A stretch of DNA of 64,000 bases from Favolaschia claudopus. Taxonomy: Eukaryota; Basidiomycota; Agaricomycetes; Agaricales; Mycenaceae. The stretch lies in NCBI GenBank assembly GCA_037176885.1, contig JAWWNJ010000018.1, positions 1,674,001 to 1,738,000 on the forward strand. The letters are read 5' to 3'. The notes beneath the pieces are model-generated. The model worked only from the letters and a program-made list of their open reading frames with translations, ran no database searches and had not been told where the DNA came from. The first letter of the stretch is position 1. Every line of letters begins with the position of its first letter. This document shows positions 55,351 to 64,000 of this stretch, one piece after another. The translations under genes were made by a program, and so were the position numbers.

Positions 55351-57410
55351 CAGGATAAATCCTCGGCCACGTTGACTTCCCATGATTAGCTAGATGAACG
55401 GGCATTGTTAGGAGTAGTGTGTGTATTGCGCAAGGAGCGTGTACTGACTGTCCAATATCCGATCATGTCTGTTTGCTGCCGGGACGGTATTGGGCTGCTC
55501 ATGTCATCTCGTCTTCGACAGTTTGGATCACAGCGCCAACATTCCCAGAATCCGAGAAATCGAGCGACTGGGAAACATTGCGAAATCGGGCAGCAGCTCT
55601 CGCTATCCCGGCATGTGGAGCAGCAGGTATCCCAGACCTGGAATGAAGACGGGAAGATGGGCGCGAGCTGGAACCGGAGTTCAGCGGTGAGCCGGATGCC
55701 GGAGTATCATTGTCCGCGTCTTCGTAAGTTCGAAGCTAATTGATATGTGAATATTGCCAGAGGAAAAGAATGAAGATTTAGTCTCGGAAACCCAGACCTT
55801 CCTGCGTAGTCCTAGTGGGCGTAGTGCAGAGGCGGATATGTTTCCTAATCGGTAACACTAATGACAGCTTTTGACGTTTGATTGATTTTGGTCATGATGG
55901 GAGCGGGGACTTAGGAAGGTCTGGGCCACTTTCCTTGGGCGACCTACCATAACCCTTCCTTGCGCGTTCTTTTGCCTCTGGGAGGCTGCAAATCCATTCA
56001 ACATATAATTAAAGTCTTAGCTAGCACCCTGGTACATCCATATGTTTGTAATTCGGTGAAAATCTGCCATTATGTCGTGTATAAGTGAGGATATACAAGA
56101 TGGCGGGCTAGTGCTGCCGGGAGCTGAGTTGGAGCTGAGCTCGAGGTGATTGCCCATCAGCTCGCTCGAGCTCGGAGTTGGGCCGAGGCAGCTCGGAGCT
56201 GACATCCATAAATGGAAGTTTTCGTCCCACGGTTCCCCGTCTCCTCGTTTTGAGCTGCATTGCACTGTTTTGACCTCGTATGCACCTCTAAAATGTGCTA
56301 CAATTCTCCAATAAGTACAATAAACATATGCACAATAAAAGACTATACAGTTTATGAGTAAATTATGGAACAATACAAAGCACAATGATTATATGTTTTC
56401 ATGATGATTATGGGGCTCTTCATGACGTTTTTTCATGATGTTTTATCCAGTATTTCAGAACAAAATATCATGAAACGAGAGCGGTGCAAAGCAAATAAAT
56501 AACCACCAACCTCATACCACCAACCTCAGATTACTACTGATAGACTAAGTGGGAATTATAAACTTTGTTAGCTTCGCCAATATATGGATGTCATACTGCA
56601 CAGTCTCAAGTTGTTCATCCCCGTTCTCCTCATTTGGTTAACTAATTTTCAACGGTGTGCACTTGATAGAGACCAGAGACCGACTGATACGATTTATTGG
56701 CTTTATCATTGATATTAGCACACTACAACTCTTGGTGGACTTAGCCAGACAAAATCGCTCGGTTCTTTCATGATGAAAATTCATGATGTTTTGTCATGAA
56801 TTCATAATCTTGCAAAAATGAGCTTCTGAGCATCATGTAACCCCCCTTGAAATTCATGGTGTGCTTCATGACAAAACATCATGAAACCTGAAATTCATGA
56901 CAGTTTGCATGAATTTCATGATGTATACTCTGCACAGTGGCCGGCGTAAACAAAGCCCAAACAAGGCCATTGCCGGCGGCGAGAGGACTTTTGACCCAGT
57001 TTCTTTTCTGGTTGGGTGCTCCGATAGTGGGGTGCCTGCATGCAAAGATTTGGCCCCGGGGGAAAGCGTTAACCCTGTATTTGGCGAGTGTTTCGCTTCC
57101 TAGTGCCGTTTCGCTTCGGGGTTTGCGACTGTATTAATTACAGAAAGCCTCGAAACGATGCTCAAACAACTCACCTCAGACTGTAGCGGGGCTGCGGTAG
57201 AACATCTGTGACAAGTTAGCAAAGACGACACGGCGGAAGTCACTCACCAGCGGAGATACTACAAGGTGAACTCGATGCAACTCGCCTGTGCTATGTACTA
57301 CACCATCTTCTCTACGGCCACCTTTTCCTGAGCTCGACACCACACACCCGATCCACCGAGTACCATTGGTAACTAAAGATGTTTTGAGATTCAAGCTTTG
57401 AGAGATAGAA
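55351..57410. other. No supported gene; repeat relic at 55783-55930 and TTCATGATG motif cluster
   Basis: 55783-55930 (TAGTCTCGGAAACCCAGAC...GACAGCT...TTGATTGAT) is related to 47250-47380 inside the element in the HECT-like gene. From 56395 to 56925 the motif TTCATGATG and its complement occur about a dozen times, possibly the arms of a decayed element. Near 56110-56200 GAGCTNGAG motifs cluster. An open frame at 55419-55646 has no recognised domain. Confidence 0.4.
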
Positions 57411-57414
57411 AGCA

Positions 57415-57824
57415 GAAACATACCAATTTTGGCTGGACTCTCTTCTGCTTTTGGTGCCGTCATCGAGAAAGCGTTGCTGAGGAACGTCGTCAACATCAAC
57501 GATAAAATACCAAACGATCATCGTTCAGCTCGAGACCGGTAAGAAAACCTCGACGGAGACACTCTTTCCCTTCCCCGGAATGGGTTTATACTTCTTCCAC
57601 CTCGGCGTTTCAGGGAATACACAGTGGGTGGGGAAAACATTGTTTGGCGTCCTATAGCTAGTAGCAGAGAGGTATTGCTCTGCTTTGACGTCGAAAGTCG
57701 AATTTGCCTTGTCGATGTCGCTCGGAACAAACACCACAGACGTGGACGGTAGCATGGGTTCGAAGGTTGATGTCGTCTGGAGATCTAAGAGGGATAATCT
57801 GAAAGTCGGGTTTAGTTGTAACAA
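57415..57824 (-). pseudogene. Relic of a mushroom-specific repeated gene family
   Basis: The minus strand reads SVVFVPSDIDKANSTFDV, FPETPRWKKYKPIPGKGK and SVSVEVFLTGLE, then after a frame change near 57500 ...WYFIVDVDDV and DDGTKSRRESSQNW. The order GKGK-SVSVE-FLTG followed by a FxVDVD segment is one I recall from unnamed repetitive proteins of agaricomycetes. Function unknown. Frame breaks and lack of both ends mark it as a relic. Confidence 0.4.
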
Positions 57825-58051
57825 ACGTGAAAAAAAGTTAGAAAACAGTTATAACTACTCCCACACTTGTAACAAGTTTTCTGTCTGCGCACGCAAGCCA
57901 CGCCGGCTCAATCATACTGTTTAATTCAAATTGTAAACCTCAATTCATTCATTTGCATCGTATGCCTTAGTCTCGTAACAAGACTTTATATACTCTTTTG
58001 AAGATAGTCGTTCAAACGTATATAAAGTCTTGGATTTGTCGGGGGGTCACG

Positions 58052-59038
58052 CTGAGGAGCGACATCCATCAATGATGAACAGGCCGGCATGATGACGGCT
58101 GCCCGTTTTGGAAGAATCCACTCAAAAAGGAAGTACGTCCGAGACGCGCTCACTTTGCAACCAACTCACGTCCCCTCGCGTTATTCGTTATTAAGTACCA
58201 TGTCCGGGGAGAATCATTAAGCTTGACACATCTTCGCCGCAGTTGGATGAATTTGCAGTTGTGCACAAGATGTCCTCCATCCATTGCACTGAATTTTGAG
58301 GGTGCGAGGTCGTCTGAACGAGCGAATGTGATTCTATGTTGAGTATTATGCGTAGATTAGGGTAGTAGAGACAAGAGGGAGTCCATAGAGTGAGCTACAA
58401 GACGAAGCTCTGAAAATACGGAGGTACTCGCAGTTACCAAAAGTAACCGAATTCGGGGTTTTTCCCACGAAATTACGATGGTCAAAGAACTTTGAGCAAT
58501 GAAGGGTTCATTTACAGGTTGTTTGCTACAACTTTCATGATATAAACTTGGGCTAAGCTGTCACACAGTGGGTGAATAAATTAATCTTCGAAATACCATT
58601 AATTTGGCCGTGTTTTCCTTTTTTGGAACACAGTCACCAGGATTTCAGGTGGGTGAGTACCTCAAAAATAGGTTTACTATCCCATAACTTTGTACCTGAG
58701 AACTCAGATTTTGCTGGGCTATCCTCATGCTTCAATGAGGGTACTAAAACAGAGCAAGAAAGTGTTGATTTGATACATAAATAAACAAACATAGAAAATC
58801 AGCACAGGGAAAGCCCAATAACTTCGGCGCGTGTTATGTGCAATAGCATATGACCATCCCCCCTCTCTCCCACCAGTTGAACCAACTGCTAACTGTATTA
58901 GCTGGTCGCAAGCAAGGCATTTCTAAATTCGGTTACTTTTGGTAATGCCGAGTACTTCCTTATTGAGCGGATATTGCCCAAACGGGAAAGCCGTCATCAC
59001 GGCGAACGCTCAGATCATTGATCGCTGTCGCTCCTCAG
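58052..59038. mobile_element. Inverted-repeat element (CTGAGGAGCGAC type) hosting a nested MITE
   Basis: Left arm 58052-58138 (CTGAGGAGCGACATCC, ATGATGACGGCT) and right arm 58955-59038 are diverged inverted repeats of about 85 bp, both ending inward at AAGGAAGTAC. The 526-bp MITE at 58427-58952 is inserted just inside the right arm. Target duplication not identified. Confidence 0.65.
58427..58952. mobile_element. TA-flanked MITE, CTCGCAGTTACC family, copy 2
   Basis: Between TA at 58425-58426 and 58953-58954. Nearly identical along its whole 526 bp to 30657-31182 in the same orientation. Confidence 0.9.
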
Positions 59039-59234
59039 AGCGGGGGGGTGGACACGTCCATGACTACGTATGCCTCTGACTGGAACTGAACTATGTTGTA
59101 GGATTGATCCGTGAGCTTCCACTCCGTTCCGATTTCTTTTCGTCGTTTCATCATCCTTTGCACCCGTACCGTCGCATCGCCATCACCATCCCCTTCACCA
59201 CCTTATATACTGCTCGTTACCTTTGCTGCCCGCT

Positions 59235-59394
59235 AGTCACTTGTTCCCCACGTCGACTAGCGTGCGTATACCTTTACTTTACTTTCTACTTTCTACTCAC
59301 AGTCCTTGTAGTCTCTAATATACTCTAGGTACTGGTCACTTGTTCCCCACGTCGACTAGCTCTCTAATATACTCTAGCTGACTCCGACTCACTA
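59235..59394. repeat. Local direct repeat (GTCACTTGTTCCCCACGTCG)
   Basis: GTCACTTGTTCCCCACGTCG followed by ACTAGC occurs near 59236 and again near 59335; CTCTAATATACTCTAG also occurs twice. A short local duplication next to a MITE. Confidence 0.6.
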
Positions 59395-59579
59395 GGGGCG
59401 CTCAATTCTTAGCTCGTCAGCTCGTCTCGTCCGTAAAATGTCGATTTTTTGATGAGGGGATCCAAATTTGATGGGAAGTGGAGAGAAATGCGGAGTGGGA
59501 TCAGCAGCTCATCAGCTCATCATCCAATTAAATAATTTCTGGGACGAGACGAGCCGACGAGCTAAGAATTGAGCACCCC
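59395..59579. mobile_element. TA-flanked MITE, GCTCAATTCTTAGCTCG family, copy 3
   Basis: Between TA at 59393-59394 and 59580-59581. GGGGCGCTCAATTCTTAGC and its near reverse complement GCTAAGAATTGAGCACCCC are well preserved. Close to copy 2 at 35336 in the body. Confidence 0.9.
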
Positions 59580-59664
59580 TACTTGTTCACGGCCGCTCAT
59601 CGCGCTCTCATCACCTTTTGACCTACTTTAAACTAGGCTGTCTGTACTTCCCTTGCATTTCCTC

Positions 59665-60178
59665 AGCCATATCCAAAGCGACCCCATTTTATTTCTGGAC
59701 GTTGACACTGATTCTCAACTTGAACAAATCAATGCTCGGGCACGGCACGTTGGCACTCGCACATTCATGCAGATGAGGCCATCCTGCATATTCAACTTTG
59801 ACTTTGAGGTGCGTTGATCTTCCATGGTTGATTTCAGCACAGCAAGGACTGACCCCATGTCGTGATATATTTTGTGTAGCATCGAATAGCTTTCTTACGA
59901 GGGCAAATTTCTTATTCTATTTGCTACTGTGGCTCGTTCAGATGAATCTTCAAGCACACACACCAAGTCCTTTCAACTCTTGTAGATGAGAGCTGGAGGA
60001 ACTTCAGCATCTATATAAGAACCAAAGACTTCGTGTCTGGGTGGAACAAGACAAACGAAAGGGACATTCGTATTGGCTGACCGCTAACAAAATGCCGTTA
60101 ACCGCTCCACTGGTGCGTCATTTTGTCGAGATGTTAAGTTCGTGCCCGCATACGGTTGCCATCAAGTCCACGCTTTGA
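59665..60178 (+). pseudogene. Putative gene fragment, two exons, unknown family
   Basis: An open block ending at 59808 reads DPILFLDVDTDSQLEQINAR and FMQMRPSCIFNFDFE, followed by a GTGCGT donor. A second block from about 59990 to the stop at 60178 reads ELEELQHLYKNQRLRVWVEQ and GHSYWLTANKMPLTAPLV. Composition and the splice-like borders suggest real exons, but the acceptor before ELEEL is uncertain and no start was found. No domain recognised. Confidence 0.4.
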
Positions 60179-61265
60179 ATTCGGCCGAACGATGTTCTGC
60201 ACAACACGGTTCTATGTTTCTACCTCTAATACACACTCTCTATACCCTTTCCACAACGCTTACTATGTCCAGGCGATGCCCTAGAACCTCCTACAAACGC
60301 GAGAATGGCCAGGGGAGGCTCTGGTAGTGGCGCTTTGCCAACAAGTCCACGCTTTGACTTTTAGTAAATTGTAGCTTGCTGTACATCCGTTTCTGAAGGC
60401 AGCTAGTCAAGAGGTGTCAGATCTCTGAATCTGGACCCCCATCAACCTCACGTGTTTGACGTCGCTTGAGAGGAGGGCCAAATATTTTTATTTGGTTGGT
60501 CGGCAGGATCAAAAACGAGAACACCTCTGCACGACGGTGCTGTGCCACTGCCAGTGGCGCCCTTTTCCTCCCATCTGCACGTCCCGAAAGTCAGCTCTTC
60601 CACAATCGTCTGTGACACATTTTGCATTCCAATCGGCGAGCAGTCCACAGGTACAGTGTCAGTTCTTGCCTGCGGAAAGCTGTTGATACGTCAGTGCTAG
60701 CATACCATGACCCTCACTGAGGATCCTCGTGCTAAAATTCGCCACAATATCCGCGACTATGTATCGGAAGACCTTGAGAAGGCCAAACCCACGCCGCGAA
60801 CTGTCACGCATTTGTGACATGATGTGACTTACCCCGCCAAAGCCTGAGCTGCTTTTTTAACGTATTCTGCAACCTTTTCCCTCCATTTTACCGCTGCTCC
60901 GACTCAACTCACAGTCAAACTGCCATTTACACCGAAATTTGCGGCGCCCCACTTCGTGGACCTGCCGCTCGGTGAAAATGGCAATTTTCCTGTGAGTTTC
61001 GCTGGAGCAGCTCCAAAATTCCGGAGCTATTGAGGAGTTTTAAGTAGTATGGGTGGAATAAAATGGCGTGAATTAAGTGAAGACTGGATTTGGGTTGCGG
61101 GCGCCGGCCCGGACGGCTGGGGTTTTTCACCCCAGACCCCGACCGCTGCGCGGAGCTTTCCGCTCGCCGCGGAGGCCAACTGCGTGGTGCTTTCGCTCGC
61201 CGCGGGGCCCACTGCGTGGTGCTACTTGTCTATTTATTTCACTGTCCATACTTGAGAGAGGAGAA
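60179..61265. other. No supported gene
   Basis: A short open stretch with ATG at about 60707 (MTLTEDPRAKIRHNIRDY) ends after about 40 codons. 61080-61215 is G+C-rich with GCTCGCCGCGG repeated. Nothing further recognised. Confidence 0.4.
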
Positions 61266-61269
61266 AAAA

Positions 61270-61360
61270 ATATACGCGTCGAGATTCGAACTCACGACTT
61301 TCAGCAAAAGAAGAGACAGCGACAAACTCAATACAACCACTAAGACACAGGGGCTTTAGA
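61270..61360 (-). other. tRNA-like sequence upstream of the CSL gene
   Basis: On the minus strand CTTAGTGGTTGTATTG (A-box-like) and GAGTTCGAATCTC (perfect B box, 61293-61281), then a T-run at 61270. Acceptor ends do not pair. It resembles the unit at 45430-45550 and may belong to one SINE-like family. Confidence 0.45.
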
Positions 61361-61410
61361 ATATATACTGATTATGGAATAGGATGGAGTCAGCGTGACG
61401 TGACCATCAA

Positions 61411-62979
61411 TTGTCACAAGTTCGCGGCGTGAGTTCAAATTTCGAAGACCTTAGCCGTGACATGATTATGACCACCGTTGTCTGCCTCCACGCAGCCGTG
61501 GCTCGGAAGTCTTATGGAAAGGAGAGGCGCTTCCTATGCCCTCCTCCTCGTTTTCTAGTTGAGGGGCCCGCGTGGCAGATGAAGCGTCAAGTGCTGACAA
61601 TGAGCGTGGTGTCTGAGCATAGCGAAAACTTGTGTGAGCACACGGAACCGCTGGACAGCAATATGACGTCGACTTTCAAGGCCTTGTACATCTCCGGAGA
61701 GGCGAGAACAAAAAGCATTCAGCTATCGCTAAAGATTTCAGAGCCGTCTAACGTGGAGAGTAACCCTGGTCATACTTGGGCTACGTTCAATTCCGCTCCC
61801 ATCCTTGCAATTGCGAAGCGGTCAACAACGACGTTCAAAAAGTCCACCTGGATTGTTTCCGGAAAACCCGTTTCTTTGTTTCACCGAATACACGCACAAA
61901 CCTTGAGCACAAAATATATGACAATGGAGCATGGCACCCTTTCTGCAAGTAAAGACGCGTGGTCAGCTTTTAACATGCAGATTGTTCTTCCAGCCACAGA
62001 TACGTTATCGACTGGTATATTCTGGACTCTACATTTCTTTCAGTGAGGCCTTACAACCGCTTCTCAGGTCAACTGCACCCTATCACCCATGGCTGCTCAA
62101 TCATCCTCACTGATACATGTTCGGGAATCTCCAGTCCCCCACTGATTGTTACAAAGGTCTCCAAAGGCACAGCTTGTCAAAATGACGGAAGCCCAGTCAA
62201 TCAAATGGAGAAGATTGCTTTGCGGCGCGTAAATCCAGACGGTACCAGGTGCTATCTGTCGACTCCGCGTCTTGCTTCCGCTGGAAGGGAGGACAACCTG
62301 CAGCTGAGTGCTACTGGTTCGTCAGAACAGGGCGAAAGCTACGCTCTATTATTCCAGCCCCCTCATACACGGCATAGAGTCGAGAACGGTGTTCAAATAG
62401 AAGTAGACGATCTTGACGATCACCTTTGCTGGACCATTGTGGGGATATGTGCGTCTTTTCTCGGTTGTATTTGATATTTCTGATCGTCCCAACTATTAGC
62501 CAAACTACAATACACTTTCTTTGATGCACGAGCTCTGAATGATAGTAGTCCTCATATGCCAATCACGCCTTTCCCCACGCTTTCCAGGTCTCCCGCCTAC
62601 TGTGAAATCCGCAATACACTTGAATTGACAGGCAATCTTTCATACGCTGATCCAACCACTGGTGAACGGCTACTACTGGACATCTATATCGGGAGTCTAG
62701 GACCTCTTCCTACCTGCACCCATCAAGGTCGGGGAGCAACGGGCACCACAGGCATGTTTGTTTCTTCTTACGCCAACTTTTCTTACGAAAGGGCCACACC
62801 CAGTTGCCGTTGTACAAATGCCCTCCATTGAAGAAGTCGTCCGAGCCCTGGAGAAAGACACAGCTATGGCCGCTGAGGGCAGCAGTCTCCCCCTGCTGTT
62901 CATTCGTCCCACAGACAGCGTTGGCTACCGCATGGGACCAACAATCGGACTCCTTCATCAAGCATTGAGAGTGTTGTGA
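61411..62979 (+). CDS. CSL (CBF1/Su(H)/LAG-1) family DNA-binding transcription factor, N-terminus short
   Basis: Exon 1 holds the N-terminal Rel-like part with ARKSYGKERRFLCPPP (DNA-contact loop of CSL) and the beta-trefoil with GKPVSLFHRIHAQTLSTKYM and DAWSAFNMQIVLP. After a short intron (about 62015-62043) exon 2 has CSIILTDTCSGISSPPLIV and VNQMEKIALRRV, the end of the trefoil. A GTGCGT...TTAG intron (62466-62516) leads to the C-terminal part with FPTLSRSPAYCEIRNTLEL and IYIGSLGPL. A frame change or unresolved intron near 62730-62780 precedes MPSIEEVVRALEKD and LPLLFIRPTDSVGYRMGPTI, stop 62979. Fungal CSL proteins bind GTGGGAA-like sites and act in cell-cycle and adhesion control; animals use them in Notch signalling. 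Met at 61411 or 61462 are possible starts; most fungal members are longer at the N-terminus, where a tRNA-like insert now lies. Confidence 0.75.
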
Positions 62980-63573
62980 CGGCGCTCGATTGCGCGTTAT
63001 CAGCCGTTCTCGTCGTCAATTGATTCCATGGCATGATTTATGTAGCAAGAAACAGGCTCGGAGTCTATCGGCGGAGGCAGACACCTCGTACCATGTAGCA
63101 TGATAGGTGTGGGAATGTAAATGTGGGTGGGAGAGCACAATCACAAGACTGGCGGGACAGAATGAGAACAAACGGCATCTGAAGATCGGGCAGCAGTTGT
63201 CCTGGCACATAAGCATTGAGTATAGGCCACCCAATATAACCAGAAAATACAATTAACTGCGGAAAGGAGCAATAACTACTTATACTCAACTTACACGGCG
63301 AGTCTGTGAGTGCATGCTGGAAGCCCAAGATTCAGGTTCAACCAGAACCAACAATGCAAATCGAGTCGGACGGCGAGAAAATACAGTTACGAACAAAAAG
63401 TATACATTCTTCTGTGCCGCTGTTCTTTCAATCTTTCCTCTCACCAGTGCATTAATTCAAGATGATGTGGGGAAGACAGCGTTACAACGAGATAGATCCT
63501 GGATATAGAATGTAGCAGAGCTACTGTGATTGATGCAAGTAAGAATGCGGGGCCGCCAGAATTCAGTTTAGAA
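62980..63573. other. Downstream of the CSL gene, no gene recognised
   Basis: Only short open frames. Part may be the 3' untranslated region of the CSL gene. Confidence 0.4.
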
Positions 63574-63575
63574 TA

Positions 63576-63943
63576 CTGTACCTCCCTGTATGGAAGCAAC
63601 CGTCGAGGGACCGTGACAAAACGGTTGCCTTGTTTTCAGGCAACCGACCCGCCGTGAGCCGTGACCGTTGCCAAAGGAGGCAACCATCTGGCTCAAAAAA
63701 TTCGTGAAGAAGTCATCAAATCGTTGAATTCACTACAATTTCGAGGGATTTCGGCTAATAAGCAGCTCTAAAGGTTAGCACAGACTCAATTGTGTATGTT
63801 TCCAGGCGGAAAACTTTTTTTCGTGCTGCGTCACGATTTTTTCAAGGCAACGGCCTCAATCGTGACCGTGACCACCTCAAAAAGAGGCAACACAACCAAC
63901 CCCACCGTTACCGTGACGGTTGCTCCCATACAGGGAGGTACAG
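63576..63943. mobile_element. TA-flanked MITE of the GGCAACC family, complete copy
   Basis: Between TA at 63574-63575 and 63944-63945. CTGTACCTCCCTGTATGG and its near reverse complement, then GCAACCGTC blocks and CCGTGACC repeats in both arms, as in 8962-9460. 368 bp, no coding capacity. Confidence 0.85.
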
Positions 63944-64000
63944 TATCTAGGAATCCATTTTTCAACTGTGGTATTGGTTCAGTGTGGTGATGAATCCAAG

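Noticed and set aside
55419..55743. Open frames of 75-112 codons on the plus strand as a gene
   Set aside because: No recognised domain, overlapping alternatives, and the neighbourhood consists of element relics.

Overview
The window looks like nuclear DNA of a filamentous basidiomycete, most likely an agaricomycete. Genes are broken by 46-60 nt introns with GT(A/G)NGT donors. It holds protein families known to me from mushroom genomes: a HECT-like protein with a Pro/Ser-rich N-terminus, a spliced rve-type integrase, a CSL transcription factor, and DDE_1, hAT, Ty3/gypsy and LINE elements. No rRNA, CRISPR or bacterial features were seen. Most of the window is mobile or repetitive DNA.

Layout. 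1-1.05 kb: C-terminal half of a decayed hAT transposase. 1.07-6.1 kb: repeats and a 53-bp minisatellite. 6.1-8.9 kb: decayed DDE_1 transposase. 8.96-9.46 kb: miniature inverted-repeat element (MITE). 10.2-10.8 kb: small two-exon gene. 11.75-17.63 kb: a very large inverted-repeat element with about 0.9-kb arms, carrying nested MITEs and tRNA-like boxes. 17.9-19.0 kb: 587-bp tandem duplication. 20.3-25.1 kb: a truncated LINE fused head-on to a truncated gypsy element. 27.5-31.7 kb: nested MITEs. 32.0-32.6 kb: intact-looking gene for a small Lys/Ala-rich basic protein. 33-39.3 kb: more MITEs, one hAT-like with an intact 8-bp target duplication.

40.06-49.9 kb is the most interesting block. It has four genes in alternating orientation: an orphan gene with about eight exons (+), a 450-residue orphan (-), an rve-family integrase with Ala where the third catalytic acid is expected (+), and a HECT-like gene (-) broken by two TA-flanked insertions. 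51.3-52.2 kb: end of a Cys/His zinc-binding protein gene. 52.9-53.4 kb: a histone H4 gene or pseudogene with an altered tail and altered splice sites. 54-60 kb: element relics. 61.4-63.0 kb: a CSL (CBF1/Su(H)/LAG-1) transcription factor gene. 63.6-63.9 kb: another MITE.

Nearly all small elements sit between TA dinucleotides and have clear terminal inverted repeats (TIRs), which points to Tc1/mariner-type transposases having shaped the region. All exon borders were read by eye; none was confirmed by alignment or RNA data.
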